Shown here piece by piece: positions 11,838 through 20,437 of a stretch of 64,000 nt of DNA. The translations under genes were made by a program, and so were the position numbers. Source of the stretch: Brevundimonas subvibrioides ATCC 15264 (GTDB lineage: Bacteria; Pseudomonadota; Alphaproteobacteria; Caulobacterales; Caulobacteraceae); contig NC_014375.1 of NCBI RefSeq assembly GCF_000144605.1, positions 2,046,001 to 2,110,000 of the forward strand, written 5' to 3'. Position 1 is the stretch's first letter. Every line of letters begins with the position of its first letter. The notes below the pieces were generated by a model, which was given only the letters and a program-made list of their open reading frames with translations, was not told the origin of the DNA and searched no databases.

Positions 11838-13375
11838 ACCTGATCGTTTCCTGGTGGGTGGTCACCAGCCTCCTCCTGCCCGCCGTCATGGGCGCCGCGA
11901 TGGTTCTGCTGCTGCGCCATCGCCTGACCCTGTCGCGACTGGCCTCCATCGGATCCTGCCTGATCCTGATCCTGGTCGCCGCCGTGCTGGTGAACGAGGC
12001 GGGTGGCGGCACAATCCAGAGCTATGCCCTGGGCAACTGGCGCGCGCCCTTCGGCATCGTCCTGGTGCTGGACCGCCTGTCGGCCATGATGCTGCTGCTG
12101 ACCGCGATCCTCGGCCTGATCGTCATGGTCTATGCCATCAGCACCGGGACGGACCGCAAGGGATGGCATTTCCACCCCCTGTTCCAGTTCCAGCTTCTCG
12201 GCCTGAACGGAGCCTTCCTGACCGGCGACCTGTTCAACCTTTTCGTCTTCTTCGAGGTCCTGCTGATCGCCTCCTACGGTCTGATGCTGCACGGCCAGGG
12301 CGGTCAGAGGCTGAAGGCGGGGGTGCAGTATGTGATCATCAACCTGGTCGGATCGACCCTGTTCCTCGTCGCCGTCGGCCTGCTCTACGGGGTCACGGGC
12401 ACGCTCAACATGGCCGATCTGGCGGTGCGCGTGGCCGCGGCACCGGCGGGGGATCAGGCACTGCTCGCCGCCGCCGGCCTGCTGCTGACCACGGTCTTCG
12501 CGCTGAAGGCCGCGCTGGTGCCGCTGCATTTCTGGCTGCCCGGCACCTATGCGGCCACGACAGGGGCGGTGGCGGCCCTGTTCGCCATCATGACCAAGGT
12601 CGGAGCCTATTCCATCATCCGCACCAGCACGCTGATCTTCGGCGAGGACGCGGGCGGACTGGCGTTCCTGGTCGGCCCCTGGCTGCTGCCCGCCGCGCTG
12701 GTGACCATCGTCATCGGCTTTATCGGGATGTTCGCGGCCCGCGGCCTGCGCGATCTCGCCGCCTGGGCCGTGGTCGGCTCGATGGGGACGGTGCTGTGCG
12801 CCGTCTCGGTCTTCACCGTCCAGGCCATGGGGCCGGCGCTGTATTACATCCTGCATTCGACCCTGGCCGGGGCCGCTCTGTTCCTGATCGTCGACCTGAT
12901 CGCACAGCGACGCGCCCAGCATGGCGACTCCCTCACCCTGGCCCCCCGCTTCCGCCAGAGCGAGATCCTGTCGGCCCTGTTCTTCCTCGCCGCCATCGCT
13001 GCCGTCGGCCTGCCGCCCCTGTCGGGTTTCGTCGGCAAGCTGCTGGTGCTGGATGGGGTGCGGGCTGCGCCACACGCCGTCTGGATCTGGGGCGTGATCC
13101 TGACCACCACCGTCCTCGGCGTGCTGGCCCTCGCCCGGGCCGGCAGCATGATCTTCTGGAAGAGCGCGGCGGTCGAGGGCGAGATCGAGCTGCGCGCCCT
13201 GCGCGGCACGCGCGGGGGGGTGGGGGCGGCCGCCGCCCTGTTGTTGACGCTCGCCGGTCTGACGGTGCTGGCGGGGCCTGTGACCCGCTATACGGCAGCG
13301 GCGGCGACGCAGCTGTTCGCCCCGGAACAGTATATCGCAGCCGTCCTGGGTCCGCAGTCCGGAGGTCGCCGATGA
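11834..13375 (+). CDS. mrpD: Mrp antiporter subunit D
   Basis: 513-residue NuoN/M-like proton-channel subunit with about fourteen membrane segments. The conserved membrane Glu is in LFNLFVFFEVLLIASYGL and Lys in FALKAALVPLHFWLPG and IMTKVGAY. ATG 11834 overlaps the mrpC stop (ATGA), and the end overlaps mrpE. Together with MrpA it forms the two antiporter-like modules of the complex. Confidence 0.93.
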   Translation: MNLIVSWWVVTSLLLPAVMGAAMVLLLRHRLTLSRLASIGSCLILILVAAVLVNEAGGGTIQSYALGNWRAPFGIVLVLDRLSAMMLLLTAILGLIVMVYAISTGTDRKGWHFHPLFQFQLLGLNGAFLTGDLFNLFVFFEVLLIASYGLMLHGQGGQRLKAGVQYVIINLVGSTLFLVAVGLLYGVTGTLNMADLAVRVAAAPAGDQALLAAAGLLLTTVFALKAALVPLHFWLPGTYAATTGAVAALFAIMTKVGAYSIIRTSTLIFGEDAGGLAFLVGPWLLPAALVTIVIGFIGMFAARGLRDLAAWAVVGSMGTVLCAVSVFTVQAMGPALYYILHSTLAGAALFLIVDLIAQRRAQHGDSLTLAPRFRQSEILSALFFLAAIAAVGLPPLSGFVGKLLVLDGVRAAPHAVWIWGVILTTTVLGVLALARAGSMIFWKSAAVEGEIELRALRGTRGGVGAAAALLLTLAGLTVLAGPVTRYTAAAATQLFAPEQYIAAVLGPQSGGRR

Positions 13376-13863
13376 TCCGCCGCCTCTTCCCCCATCCGGC
13401 TCTGAGCGCGATGCTGGTCGCGGTCTGGATGCTGCTGGTCAACGCCTTCACCTTCGGTGCCCTGTTCCTGGCCCTGGTGTTCGGGGTGCTGGTGCCGCTG
13501 TACATCAATCGCTTCTGGCCCGATCAGCCCCGGATCCGCTTCGGCCGCGCCCTGATCGGTTATGTCGGCATCGTCCTGTTCGACATCGTCATCGCCAATT
13601 TCCACGTCGCCTCGGTCATCCTGACGCGACGCAATCGCGACCTGCGCGCCCGATGGCTGGTGATCCCGCTGGAGCTCCGCTCCCCCGAGGCGATCACGAC
13701 CCTGGCGGCGACCATCAGCCTGACCCCCGGCACCGTCTCCAGCGACATCTCCGGCTGCGGCCGATTTCTGCTGGTTCATGCCCTGGACGTGTCCGACCCG
13801 GAGGCGGAGGTCATCCGCATGAAACGCCGCTACGAGGGTCGTCTGTTGAAGGTGTTCATATGA
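13372..13863 (+). CDS. mrpE: Mrp antiporter subunit E
   Basis: 163 residues. Two N-terminal membrane segments (AMLVAVWMLLVNAFTFGALF; LALVFGVLVPLYI) are followed by the family cytoplasmic part with ITLTPGT-like LAATISLTPGTVSSD. ATGA overlaps at both ends. A membrane subunit needed for assembly and activity of the Mrp complex. Confidence 0.92.
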   Translation: MIRRLFPHPALSAMLVAVWMLLVNAFTFGALFLALVFGVLVPLYINRFWPDQPRIRFGRALIGYVGIVLFDIVIANFHVASVILTRRNRDLRARWLVIPLELRSPEAITTLAATISLTPGTVSSDISGCGRFLLVHALDVSDPEAEVIRMKRRYEGRLLKVFI

Positions 13864-14141
13864 CCGGAACCCTCCTGCCCGTGGCGCTGGGCTTCGCCTT
13901 CGTGTGCGTCAGCCTGTCGATCCTGCTGAACCTGTTCCGGCTGTGGCGGGGGCCGCTGTCGGCGGACCGGATCCTGGCGGTCGACACCCTGACCATCAAC
14001 GCCATCGCCCTGATCGTGCTGTTCGGCATCGCCTATACGACCTCGGCCTATTTCGAGGCGGCGCTGCTGCTGGCCATGGTCGGTTTCGTGGGCACGGTCG
14101 CCTACTGTAAATTCCTGCTGCGCGGGGACATCGTCGAATGA
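13860..14141 (+). CDS. mrpF: Mrp antiporter subunit F
   Basis: 93-residue protein with three membrane segments and the family motif RLWRGPLSADRILAVDTL, whose Asp is the conserved intramembrane acidic residue. Start ATG 13860 overlaps the mrpE stop (ATGA), as its end does with mrpG. Confidence 0.92.
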   Translation: MTGTLLPVALGFAFVCVSLSILLNLFRLWRGPLSADRILAVDTLTINAIALIVLFGIAYTTSAYFEAALLLAMVGFVGTVAYCKFLLRGDIVE

Positions 14142-14572
14142 GCCTGTTCGCCGAAATCGCAATCTCGCTGCTGCTGGTGGTCGGCGGGGCGTTCACCCTG
14201 GTCGGGTCCTGGGGCCTGGCCAAGCTGCCCTCGGTCATGACCCGGCTGCATGGACCGACCAAGGCCACCACCCTGGGGGTCGGGGCCTGCCTGATCGCCT
14301 CCATGATCTATTTCCCCGCCCGGGGAGGCGACTTTTCGGCCCACGAATTGCTGATCGCCCTGTTCCTGTTCCTGACTGCGCCCGTCTCGGCCAACATGAT
14401 CGCCAAGGCCCATATCCATCGCCAGGGCCGCGGCATCGACCCCAATCCGAGTGACCACATCATGGACGGCCTGCCGTCCCCGCCCGGCGATTCGGACTGG
14501 GCGACCTTCGTCGGCGCGGACGCACGGTTCGACTCCGTCTCTAGCGCGCCGGTCGACAAGACCCAATCCTGA
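14138..14572 (+). CDS. mrpG: Mrp antiporter subunit G
   Basis: 144 residues with three membrane segments and the MnhG signature GSWGLAKLPSVMTRLHGPTK. The hydrophilic tail after HIHRQG (about 45 residues) is longer than in many homologues. It closes the Mrp operon; the next gene is convergent with only 7 bp between stops. Confidence 0.9.
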   Translation: MSLFAEIAISLLLVVGGAFTLVGSWGLAKLPSVMTRLHGPTKATTLGVGACLIASMIYFPARGGDFSAHELLIALFLFLTAPVSANMIAKAHIHRQGRGIDPNPSDHIMDGLPSPPGDSDWATFVGADARFDSVSSAPVDKTQS

Positions 14573-14579
14573 GCCCGCC

Positions 14580-15875
14580 TCAGGCCGAGGCCCCTCGACC
14601 CGAGGTCGTGGCCTGGTCCGCATCCTCGTCTGCGTCCGGATCACGGCCCTGGCTGCGGTCGAACCACCGCATCACCGGCGTGACGGTGATGCCGTGCAGC
14701 AGGATCGACATCAGGCAGATCAGGCCGACCAGAGCCCACAGGCGGTCACCGCCCGCGAACGGCGCGGCGTTCAGCCCATAGGCGAGGTAGTAGAAGGACC
14801 CGACGCCGCGGATACCGAAGAAGGCCAGGATCAGCTTCTCGCGCATCGGCGCATCCCAGCCGATGAAGCCGAGCATGCCGGCGGCCGGCCGCACGACCAG
14901 CACGATCAGAACCGCCGCCAGCATGTCGATCGGCCGCAGCGGGGCCAGCAGACCGGAGACCAGGGCCCCGCCGAACAGCACCAGGACGACCATCATGGCC
15001 ATGCGTTCGATCTGTTCGATGAAGTCGTGCATCTGGACGTGAAAGTCGTGGTCCCGGTCCGCATGCCGGAAAGCCAGGGCCGTAATGAAGACGGCCAGGA
15101 AGCCGTAGCAGTGCAGCATCTCGGTCACGGAATACGAGATGAAGGTCGCGGCAAGGACGATGAACCCGTCCCGCGTCGCCGCCAGCCGCGTGCTGATCGG
15201 GATCATGAAGGTCAGCCAGCCGAACAGCCAGCCCACGGCCCAGCCGATCACCAGCCCCGCGCCGGTCTCCCACAGCACATTGACAGTGAACCATTCGACG
15301 AACCAGTCCGTCTTCTGGCCGGCCGCGACCAGGGCCAGGGCGATGGCGAGATGCACGAACGGGAAAGCGAGGCCGTCGTTGAGCCCGGCCTCAGAGGTCA
15401 GGCCGAAGCGGACCTCGTCCTCCTTGCCCTCCTGCGGCGCCCCGACCTGGATGTCGGAGGCGAGCACCGGGTCGGTCGGGGCCAGGCTGCCGGCCAGCAG
15501 GATGGCCCCGGCCAGTCCCAGGCCCAGCAGCCCGTAACCCAGCCCCGCGATGGCGGCGATCGAGACCATCATGGTGATGCCGAGGAGGCGCCAGGTGACA
15601 CCCCAGCGTTTCAGATTGAAGACGCGGTCGATCTTCAGGCCGGCTCCCATCAGGGCGATGATGACCACGAACTCGGTCAGACGCTCCGTGATGTCCGGAT
15701 AGGCCTGGGGCATGGGATCGAACCCCACCTGCGGCAGGCTGAAGATGCCCGCCCCCAGGGCGACGCAGACGATCGGCAGAGACAGGGGCGCGCGCCGGAA
15801 CACGAGGGGCAGCCAGGCCACCAGCGCGATCAGCGATCCGACGACGAACAGGATGAGGATATAGGGATCGGGCAT
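14580..15875 (-). CDS. CPA1-family Na+(K+)/H+ antiporter
   Basis: 431-residue membrane protein of the NhaP/CPA1 type with about twelve membrane segments. The family core is visible: LAPTDPVLASDIQVG, followed by SEAGLNDGLAFPFVHL, which carries the Asn-Asp pair of the ion site. The C-terminal tail is short and acidic (DPDADEDADQ), with no RCK or cNMP domain. It is placed tail-to-tail against the Mrp operon, so two unrelated cation/proton antiporter types sit together. Confidence 0.88.
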   Translation of the reverse strand: MPDPYILILFVVGSLIALVAWLPLVFRRAPLSLPIVCVALGAGIFSLPQVGFDPMPQAYPDITERLTEFVVIIALMGAGLKIDRVFNLKRWGVTWRLLGITMMVSIAAIAGLGYGLLGLGLAGAILLAGSLAPTDPVLASDIQVGAPQEGKEDEVRFGLTSEAGLNDGLAFPFVHLAIALALVAAGQKTDWFVEWFTVNVLWETGAGLVIGWAVGWLFGWLTFMIPISTRLAATRDGFIVLAATFISYSVTEMLHCYGFLAVFITALAFRHADRDHDFHVQMHDFIEQIERMAMMVVLVLFGGALVSGLLAPLRPIDMLAAVLIVLVVRPAAGMLGFIGWDAPMREKLILAFFGIRGVGSFYYLAYGLNAAPFAGGDRLWALVGLICLMSILLHGITVTPVMRWFDRSQGRDPDADEDADQATTSGRGASA

Positions 15876-15955
15876 GGCGTTCCGGTGTGGGGGCGTGCTG
15901 AGAGGTTGCTCAATGCGCCAGCGTATCAGAGGTTACCCGGGCGCTCTTTCTCGCC

Positions 15956-16279
15956 TCAGAGGCAGTAGGTCGTCGTGACCGTCGGCAGCAGGGCCCAGAC
16001 GGCGGAGACGAGGCCAACCCAGGCCGTGGCACGGCTGACGAAGCGCACAAAGGGCGACGGCGAGCCGAAGCGCGAACTATGCAGGGCCCAGACCAGGCCC
16101 AGCTGGACCACGATGGCGAGGCCGTAGGCCCCCACCAGCAGAAGGCGTGGCACGGGGATCACGCCGAATACCGTGCCGTCGATCCCGTGCCCGCAGATCA
16201 GCCCGTGCAGGCCATAGACCGCGCTGAAACTGGCCAGCCAGACCAGCGGCGCGATCAGGATCCGAAGGATGTCCTTCAC
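15956..16279 (-). CDS. Small membrane protein of the terminal oxidase operon
   Basis: 107 residues with three predicted membrane segments (ILIAPLVWLASFSAVYGL; LLLVGAYGLAIVVQLGLVWAL; ATAWVGLVSAVWALLP). The GTG start at 16279 overlaps the stop of the fused oxidase subunit by GTGA, so it is almost certainly translated with it. It could be a subunit IV-like or assembly component; no family is recognised. Confidence 0.75.
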   Translation of the reverse strand: MKDILRILIAPLVWLASFSAVYGLHGLICGHGIDGTVFGVIPVPRLLLVGAYGLAIVVQLGLVWALHSSRFGSPSPFVRFVSRATAWVGLVSAVWALLPTVTTTYCL

Positions 16280-18759
16280 GCCAGCAGCCCCGGCGCATGG
16301 GCGACCGCAAGGATCAGGAGGGCCGTGGCGGCGAGGTAGTCGACCCACAGGGTCACGACCGGGAACTCGGCATGACGACTTGGCGAGGTGAAGCCCCGGA
16401 CCACCCGCGCGGCCAGGAAGGCCACCATCAGGGCGACGAGCGCGGCGTGGAACAGCGCATAGCCGCCCAGCACCAGCAGCGTCGCCCCATAGGCATGGTC
16501 GGCGGGGGTGGGCGCGCGGACCACGATCCCGAGCGCCGCCGCGGCCACGAACAGCGCGCCGAGGAAGGCGACACCCAGCCACACCCGGACGTCATCGCCC
16601 CGGGCATTGGCCCGCGCAGCCCGGCGGATCGACACCCCAGCCAGGCCCGCGCCGAGGATACCGAGCGCCCACTCCAGCAGCGAGGTGCCGAACCAGGCGG
16701 GCGGCGGCCACGCCGGGGCCACGGTCCAGAGGAAGGCGAACCCGAACAGCAGGGAGCCGAAGAAGGTCGCATTGGCCGTCAGCAGGAAGACCGAGCCCCA
16801 CCAGCTGGGCGAGCGTCCGACCTGGGTGGCGTTGGGCAGGTCCAGACCCTGGCCGATGGCGCGCAGCGGCAGATCGGTCTTTCGCCCCAGCGACCAGGCC
16901 CAGCGCCAGGCGAGGATCGTCACCCCCACGACCGCCAGCGGAACCGTCCAGTAGAACTTGAGCAGCAGGGAGACGAAGAACACTCCGGTGACCGCCGCCA
17001 TCACGATCGGCAGGCGGGTATTCGTCGGATAGATGATGTGGAAGTCCGGCTTGCCGCTCGCGATCTCGACCGTCAGGCTTTCGCGCCAGCCCCGTTCGGG
17101 TTCGGACAGATAGCCCTCCCCGCGCGCCAGACGGATCGGCAGGTCGGGATCGTCGGCCAGCGGCTGGCGACTGTTCACGTGCGGCAGACTGGCGAAATTA
17201 TAGGCCGGGGGCGGCGTCATCATCGCCCATTCCAGCGTCCCGGCCTTCCACGGATCGCGGCGGCTGCGGCGCGCGGTGAAGGCGTGCAGGACCAGGTCGA
17301 CGATTACCATGGCGATGCCGATGGCCAGCACGAAACTGCCGATCGAGGAGATCAGGTTGACCGTCGTCCAGCCGTCCTCCGGCAAATAGGTCGAGATGCG
17401 TCGCCGCTGACCCAGCAGCCCGACCCAGTGCATGGCCAGGAAGGTCACGTGGAAGCCGATGAAGACCAGGGCGAAGGCCAGCTCGCCGAGCCGGAAGAAC
17501 CGCTTGCGGCCGCTGACGTGCGGCATCCAGTAATAGAGCCCGGCCATGATCGGAAAGACGAAGCCGCCGAACAGGACGTAGTGCAGGTGGGCCGTGACGA
17601 AGGCGGTGTCGTGCGCCTGCCAGTCGAACGGCACGACCGCGACCATCACCCCGGTCAGTCCGCCGATGACGAAGGTGAAGAAGAAGCCGAGCAGGTGCAG
17701 CATCGGCATGCGCAGGCTGGGCCTGCCCTTCCACATGGTCCCGATCCAGGCGAACAGCTGGACCCCGGTTGGCACCGCCACCAGGGTCGAGGCGGCCGAG
17801 AAGAAGGCCAGCCCCATGTGCGGGATTCCGGTCGTGAACATGTGGTGGACCCAGATGCCGAACGACAGGAAGGCCAGCCCCGTCGCCGAGGCCACGATCC
17901 AGCCGTAGCCCAGCAGGGTCGTTCGACACATGACGGGCAGGATGGTCGAGATCACCCCCGCCGCCGGCAGGAAGATGATGTAGACCTCGGGGTGGCCGAA
18001 CAGCCAGAACAGGTGCTGCCACAACAGGCTGTCGCCGCCGAACTCCGCCTGAAAGAAGGGCAGTCCGAAGGCCCGCTCCAGTTCCAGCAGGATCGATCCC
18101 AGGATCAGCGGTGGGAACCCGGTCAGGATCATCAGGGCCGTGACCAGGGCGTACCAGGCGAAGATCGGCATCTTGTCCAGCGACATGCCGGGGGCCCGGT
18201 ATTTCAGGATCGAGACGGTGAGCTCAACCGCCGCCGCGATGGCCGAGATCTCCACGAAGGTGATCCCGATCAGCCAGAAATCGGTGTTGATGCCGGGCGA
18301 ATAGATGGCGCTGGTCAGGGGCGGATACATGAACCAGCCGCCGTCCGGCGCGATGCCCAGCACCATCGACACCAGCATCATCGTGCCGCCGAAGACATAG
18401 CACCAGAAGCCGTAGGCCGAGAGCCGCGGGAAGGCGAGATCGCGGGTGCCCAGCAGCTTGGGCAGCAGGTACATCGCCAGCCCCTCAAAGGTCGGGATGG
18501 CGAACAGGAACATCATGATGGTCCCGTGCATGGTGAAGATCTGGTTGTAGATTTCGGGCCCGGCGAAGGCCGACTGGGGTGTCGCCAGCTGGGCCCGGAT
18601 CAGCATGGCCAGCACGCCGCCGACCAGGAAGAAGAAGAAGGACACGGCCAGGAACATCCGGCCCAGGTCCGTATGGTTGACGGTCGAGATCAGGCCGCGC
18701 GGGCCGGGCTCGGACGCCCAGATCTCGGACAGTTTGCGGTGACGCTGAAGCGTGTTCAT
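16276..18759 (-). CDS. Heme-copper oxidase subunit I fused to subunit III (quinol-oxidase-like)
   Basis: 827 residues. Residues 1-530 are subunit I: heme ligands His78 and His393, heme a3/o3 ligand His391, CuB ligands His256, His305 and His306, and Tyr260 cross-linked in this family. Glu258 in GHPEV marks an A1-type oxidase and Asp107 (TRDLAFPR) the D-channel entrance. Two deviations stand out: Gln334 replaces the K-channel Lys in PTGVQLFAW, and the usual Asn pair after FPR is replaced (FPRLSAYGFW). Residues 600-827 are a subunit III-like five-helix bundle (NATFFGSLLFGFAFLW). It overlaps subunit II by ATGA and the small membrane gene by GTGA. With a CuA-less subunit II it probably oxidises quinol. 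Confidence 0.88.
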   Translation of the reverse strand: MNTLQRHRKLSEIWASEPGPRGLISTVNHTDLGRMFLAVSFFFFLVGGVLAMLIRAQLATPQSAFAGPEIYNQIFTMHGTIMMFLFAIPTFEGLAMYLLPKLLGTRDLAFPRLSAYGFWCYVFGGTMMLVSMVLGIAPDGGWFMYPPLTSAIYSPGINTDFWLIGITFVEISAIAAAVELTVSILKYRAPGMSLDKMPIFAWYALVTALMILTGFPPLILGSILLELERAFGLPFFQAEFGGDSLLWQHLFWLFGHPEVYIIFLPAAGVISTILPVMCRTTLLGYGWIVASATGLAFLSFGIWVHHMFTTGIPHMGLAFFSAASTLVAVPTGVQLFAWIGTMWKGRPSLRMPMLHLLGFFFTFVIGGLTGVMVAVVPFDWQAHDTAFVTAHLHYVLFGGFVFPIMAGLYYWMPHVSGRKRFFRLGELAFALVFIGFHVTFLAMHWVGLLGQRRRISTYLPEDGWTTVNLISSIGSFVLAIGIAMVIVDLVLHAFTARRSRRDPWKAGTLEWAMMTPPPAYNFASLPHVNSRQPLADDPDLPIRLARGEGYLSEPERGWRESLTVEIASGKPDFHIIYPTNTRLPIVMAAVTGVFFVSLLLKFYWTVPLAVVGVTILAWRWAWSLGRKTDLPLRAIGQGLDLPNATQVGRSPSWWGSVFLLTANATFFGSLLFGFAFLWTVAPAWPPPAWFGTSLLEWALGILGAGLAGVSIRRAARANARGDDVRVWLGVAFLGALFVAAAALGIVVRAPTPADHAYGATLLVLGGYALFHAALVALMVAFLAARVVRGFTSPSRHAEFPVVTLWVDYLAATALLILAVAHAPGLLA

Positions 18760-19421
18760 GGCGTGCCGCCTCCGGTGAAGCGCTCCCAGGCAGCGGGGTC
18801 ATGGGCGACCACCGTAAAGGCGAACTGGTCGTAGCCGACGCCGCTGAACTCGGCGCTGCGACCGGCATAGGTGCCCGGCGCATCCGCCTCGATGCGCAGG
18901 ACGTTCAAATGACCCGGGATGGCGTCGATCTTGCCGGCGAGACGCGGCACCCAGAAGCTGTGGATCACGTCGGTCGAGGTGATTGCGACATCGACAGGCC
19001 GGCCGGCGGGAATGTGCAGGACGTGCTCGGTCCTGCGTCCCGCCGCATCGGCATAGCCGAAGGTCCACTGCGACCGTCGCGCCTCGGCGCTGACGCTGAC
19101 AACGTCCGGGCCCTGGCGTGGCAGCAGGGACTCCCCCGCGATCAGCCCGTAGGCCAGCAGCGCCAGCAGCACGACCGCCGGAAAGGCGATGCCCAGCTTG
19201 ATCACCCACAATCGCTCATGCCGGGCCTCGTCGACGGGCCGGCTCCTGCGCACGAAGGCCAGGGCGACCAGCGCCATGACGAGGACAAAAATAGCCACGC
19301 CCCCGGCCAACATGACCCACCAGATCCGGGCGATGGTGCGCGCCGCCGGCCCGGCAGGGTCGACCGTGGACAGGGCCCCCTCGCAACCCGCCAGCATCAG
19401 TGCCGTTGTCAGGACGAGTAT
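18756..19421 (-). CDS. Heme-copper oxidase subunit II lacking the CuA site (start uncertain)
   Basis: Lipoprotein-like N-terminus ending in LMLAGC, two membrane helices (WWVMLAGGVAIFVLVMALVALAF; KLGIAFPAVVLLALLAYGL) and a cupredoxin domain with HSFWVPRLAGKIDAIPG. The CuA loop reads YAGRSAEFSGVGYDQF: the two Cys are Ser, the ligand His is Tyr and the Met is Phe, so no CuA centre can form, as in quinol oxidases. No ATG, GTG or TTG lies at a sensible place: ATG 19397 would start inside the lipobox, and the next in-frame ATG upstream is deep in the divergent gene. An ATA at 19421 is used here only as a placeholder. It is translationally coupled to the subunit I/III gene (ATGA). Confidence 0.8.
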   Translation of the reverse strand: MLVLTTALMLAGCEGALSTVDPAGPAARTIARIWWVMLAGGVAIFVLVMALVALAFVRRSRPVDEARHERLWVIKLGIAFPAVVLLALLAYGLIAGESLLPRQGPDVVSVSAEARRSQWTFGYADAAGRRTEHVLHIPAGRPVDVAITSTDVIHSFWVPRLAGKIDAIPGHLNVLRIEADAPGTYAGRSAEFSGVGYDQFAFTVVAHDPAAWERFTGGGTP

Positions 19422-19442
19422 CGAAGGCCGTAGGGACGACCC

Positions 19443-19955
19443 GTGACCGACAACATCGAAAAAGAATCCGACGCCCTGATCGATCCGATCGCCGCCACCG
19501 CGGGATTTTCGGCCACCGAGTCGCGCGTCGCCGTCTTCGGGCACCCGATCCATGCGATGAGCGTCGCCTTTCCGGTGGCCCTGACCTTCTGCACCTTCGG
19601 GGCGGACGCCCTCTACTGGTGGACCGGCGACGCCTTCTGGGCCCGCGCCGCCCTGTGGTCCGCGGGGACCGGCTTTCTGTTCGGCATGCTGGCCGGCTTC
19701 TCCGGCACGGCCGAGCTGCTGATGGTGTCGGGCATCCGGGCCCGCGCCCCGGCCTGGACGCATTTCATCATCGCCGTGACCCTGCTGGCCCTGCTCGGGG
19801 CCAACTGGGGTCACCGCCTTTACGGCTATGAGGCCGCGGTGCTGCCGTACGGCATTCTGCTGTCGGCCTTGTGTGTCGGCGTGGTGGCGGTGACGGGCTG
19901 GCATGGCGGCAAACTGGTCTTCGATTATCGTCTGGGCGTGTCGAACAAGAGCTGA
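19443..19955 (+). CDS. DUF2231 membrane protein
   Basis: 170 residues with four predicted membrane segments and the DUF2231 start GHPIHAMSVAFPVAL, whose histidines are a likely heme or metal site. The GTG start at 19443 follows AGGGACGACCC. It is oriented against the oxidase genes, about 20 bp from the subunit II start region, and its end overlaps the convergent HemJ-like gene by about 30 bp. DUF2231 proteins often accompany cytochromes and sugar dehydrogenases; a second one lies at 22475-22909. Confidence 0.82.
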   Translation: MTDNIEKESDALIDPIAATAGFSATESRVAVFGHPIHAMSVAFPVALTFCTFGADALYWWTGDAFWARAALWSAGTGFLFGMLAGFSGTAELLMVSGIRARAPAWTHFIIAVTLLALLGANWGHRLYGYEAAVLPYGILLSALCVGVVAVTGWHGGKLVFDYRLGVSNKS

Positions 19956-20437
19956 CCGCCCCTGGGCTCGGACAGCCAGTCCGGGAAGGCGACCCAGTCC
20001 AGAACCGGCTTGGCCAGCACCAGCGTCAGGATGACAAACATGGGCACCAGCACCAGGGCGATGGGCCGCCAGGCCGGGGGCGGCGTATGCTCGCTGGGCT
20101 CCTCGCCGATCTTCGCCACGATGTGGCCGATCCAGCCGTGAGCCATGACCAGGGCGGCCACGAAGGCCAGTTTGGCGAACATCCACGGCACATAGACCTC
20201 GCGCATGAAGATCAGCCAGGTCCCGGCGATGACCGCGATCACGGCGGCCGGGGTCACGATCATCGTGTAGGTCAGATGCGAGGCGGTGCGGATGGTCCGG
20301 TAGTCCTGAACCGAGATCGCCGGGTCGTGGCGCGTCAGCATCAATGGCAGCGTCAGCAGGCCGCCGCACCAGATCACCAGACCGATGATGTGGGCCGCCT
20401 TGAACAGGGGGACGGCGGGCACCAGCCAGTCGTTCAT
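19925..20437 (-). CDS. HemJ/CopD-like four-helix membrane protein
   Basis: About 170 residues with four membrane helices. The first carries KAAHIIGLVIWCGGLL and the third FAKLAFVAALVMAHGW, the conserved His and Lys positions of HemJ-type (UPF0093) and CopD-like proteins. ATG 20437 overlaps the ctaG stop by ATGA. HemJ oxidises protoporphyrinogen IX; CopD relatives handle copper. Both roles fit an oxidase assembly operon, and the sequence alone does not decide. Confidence 0.78.
   Translation of the reverse strand: MNDWLVPAVPLFKAAHIIGLVIWCGGLLTLPLMLTRHDPAISVQDYRTIRTASHLTYTMIVTPAAVIAVIAGTWLIFMREVYVPWMFAKLAFVAALVMAHGWIGHIVAKIGEEPSEHTPPPAWRPIALVLVPMFVILTLVLAKPVLDWVAFPDWLSEPRGGQLLFDTPRR

Noticed and set aside
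16297..18834. 845-codon plus-strand open frame over the oxidase subunit I/III gene
   Set aside because: Antisense to a gene with all heme and copper ligands; composition is an Arg/Gly/Asp/His/Gln mix of a shadow frame.
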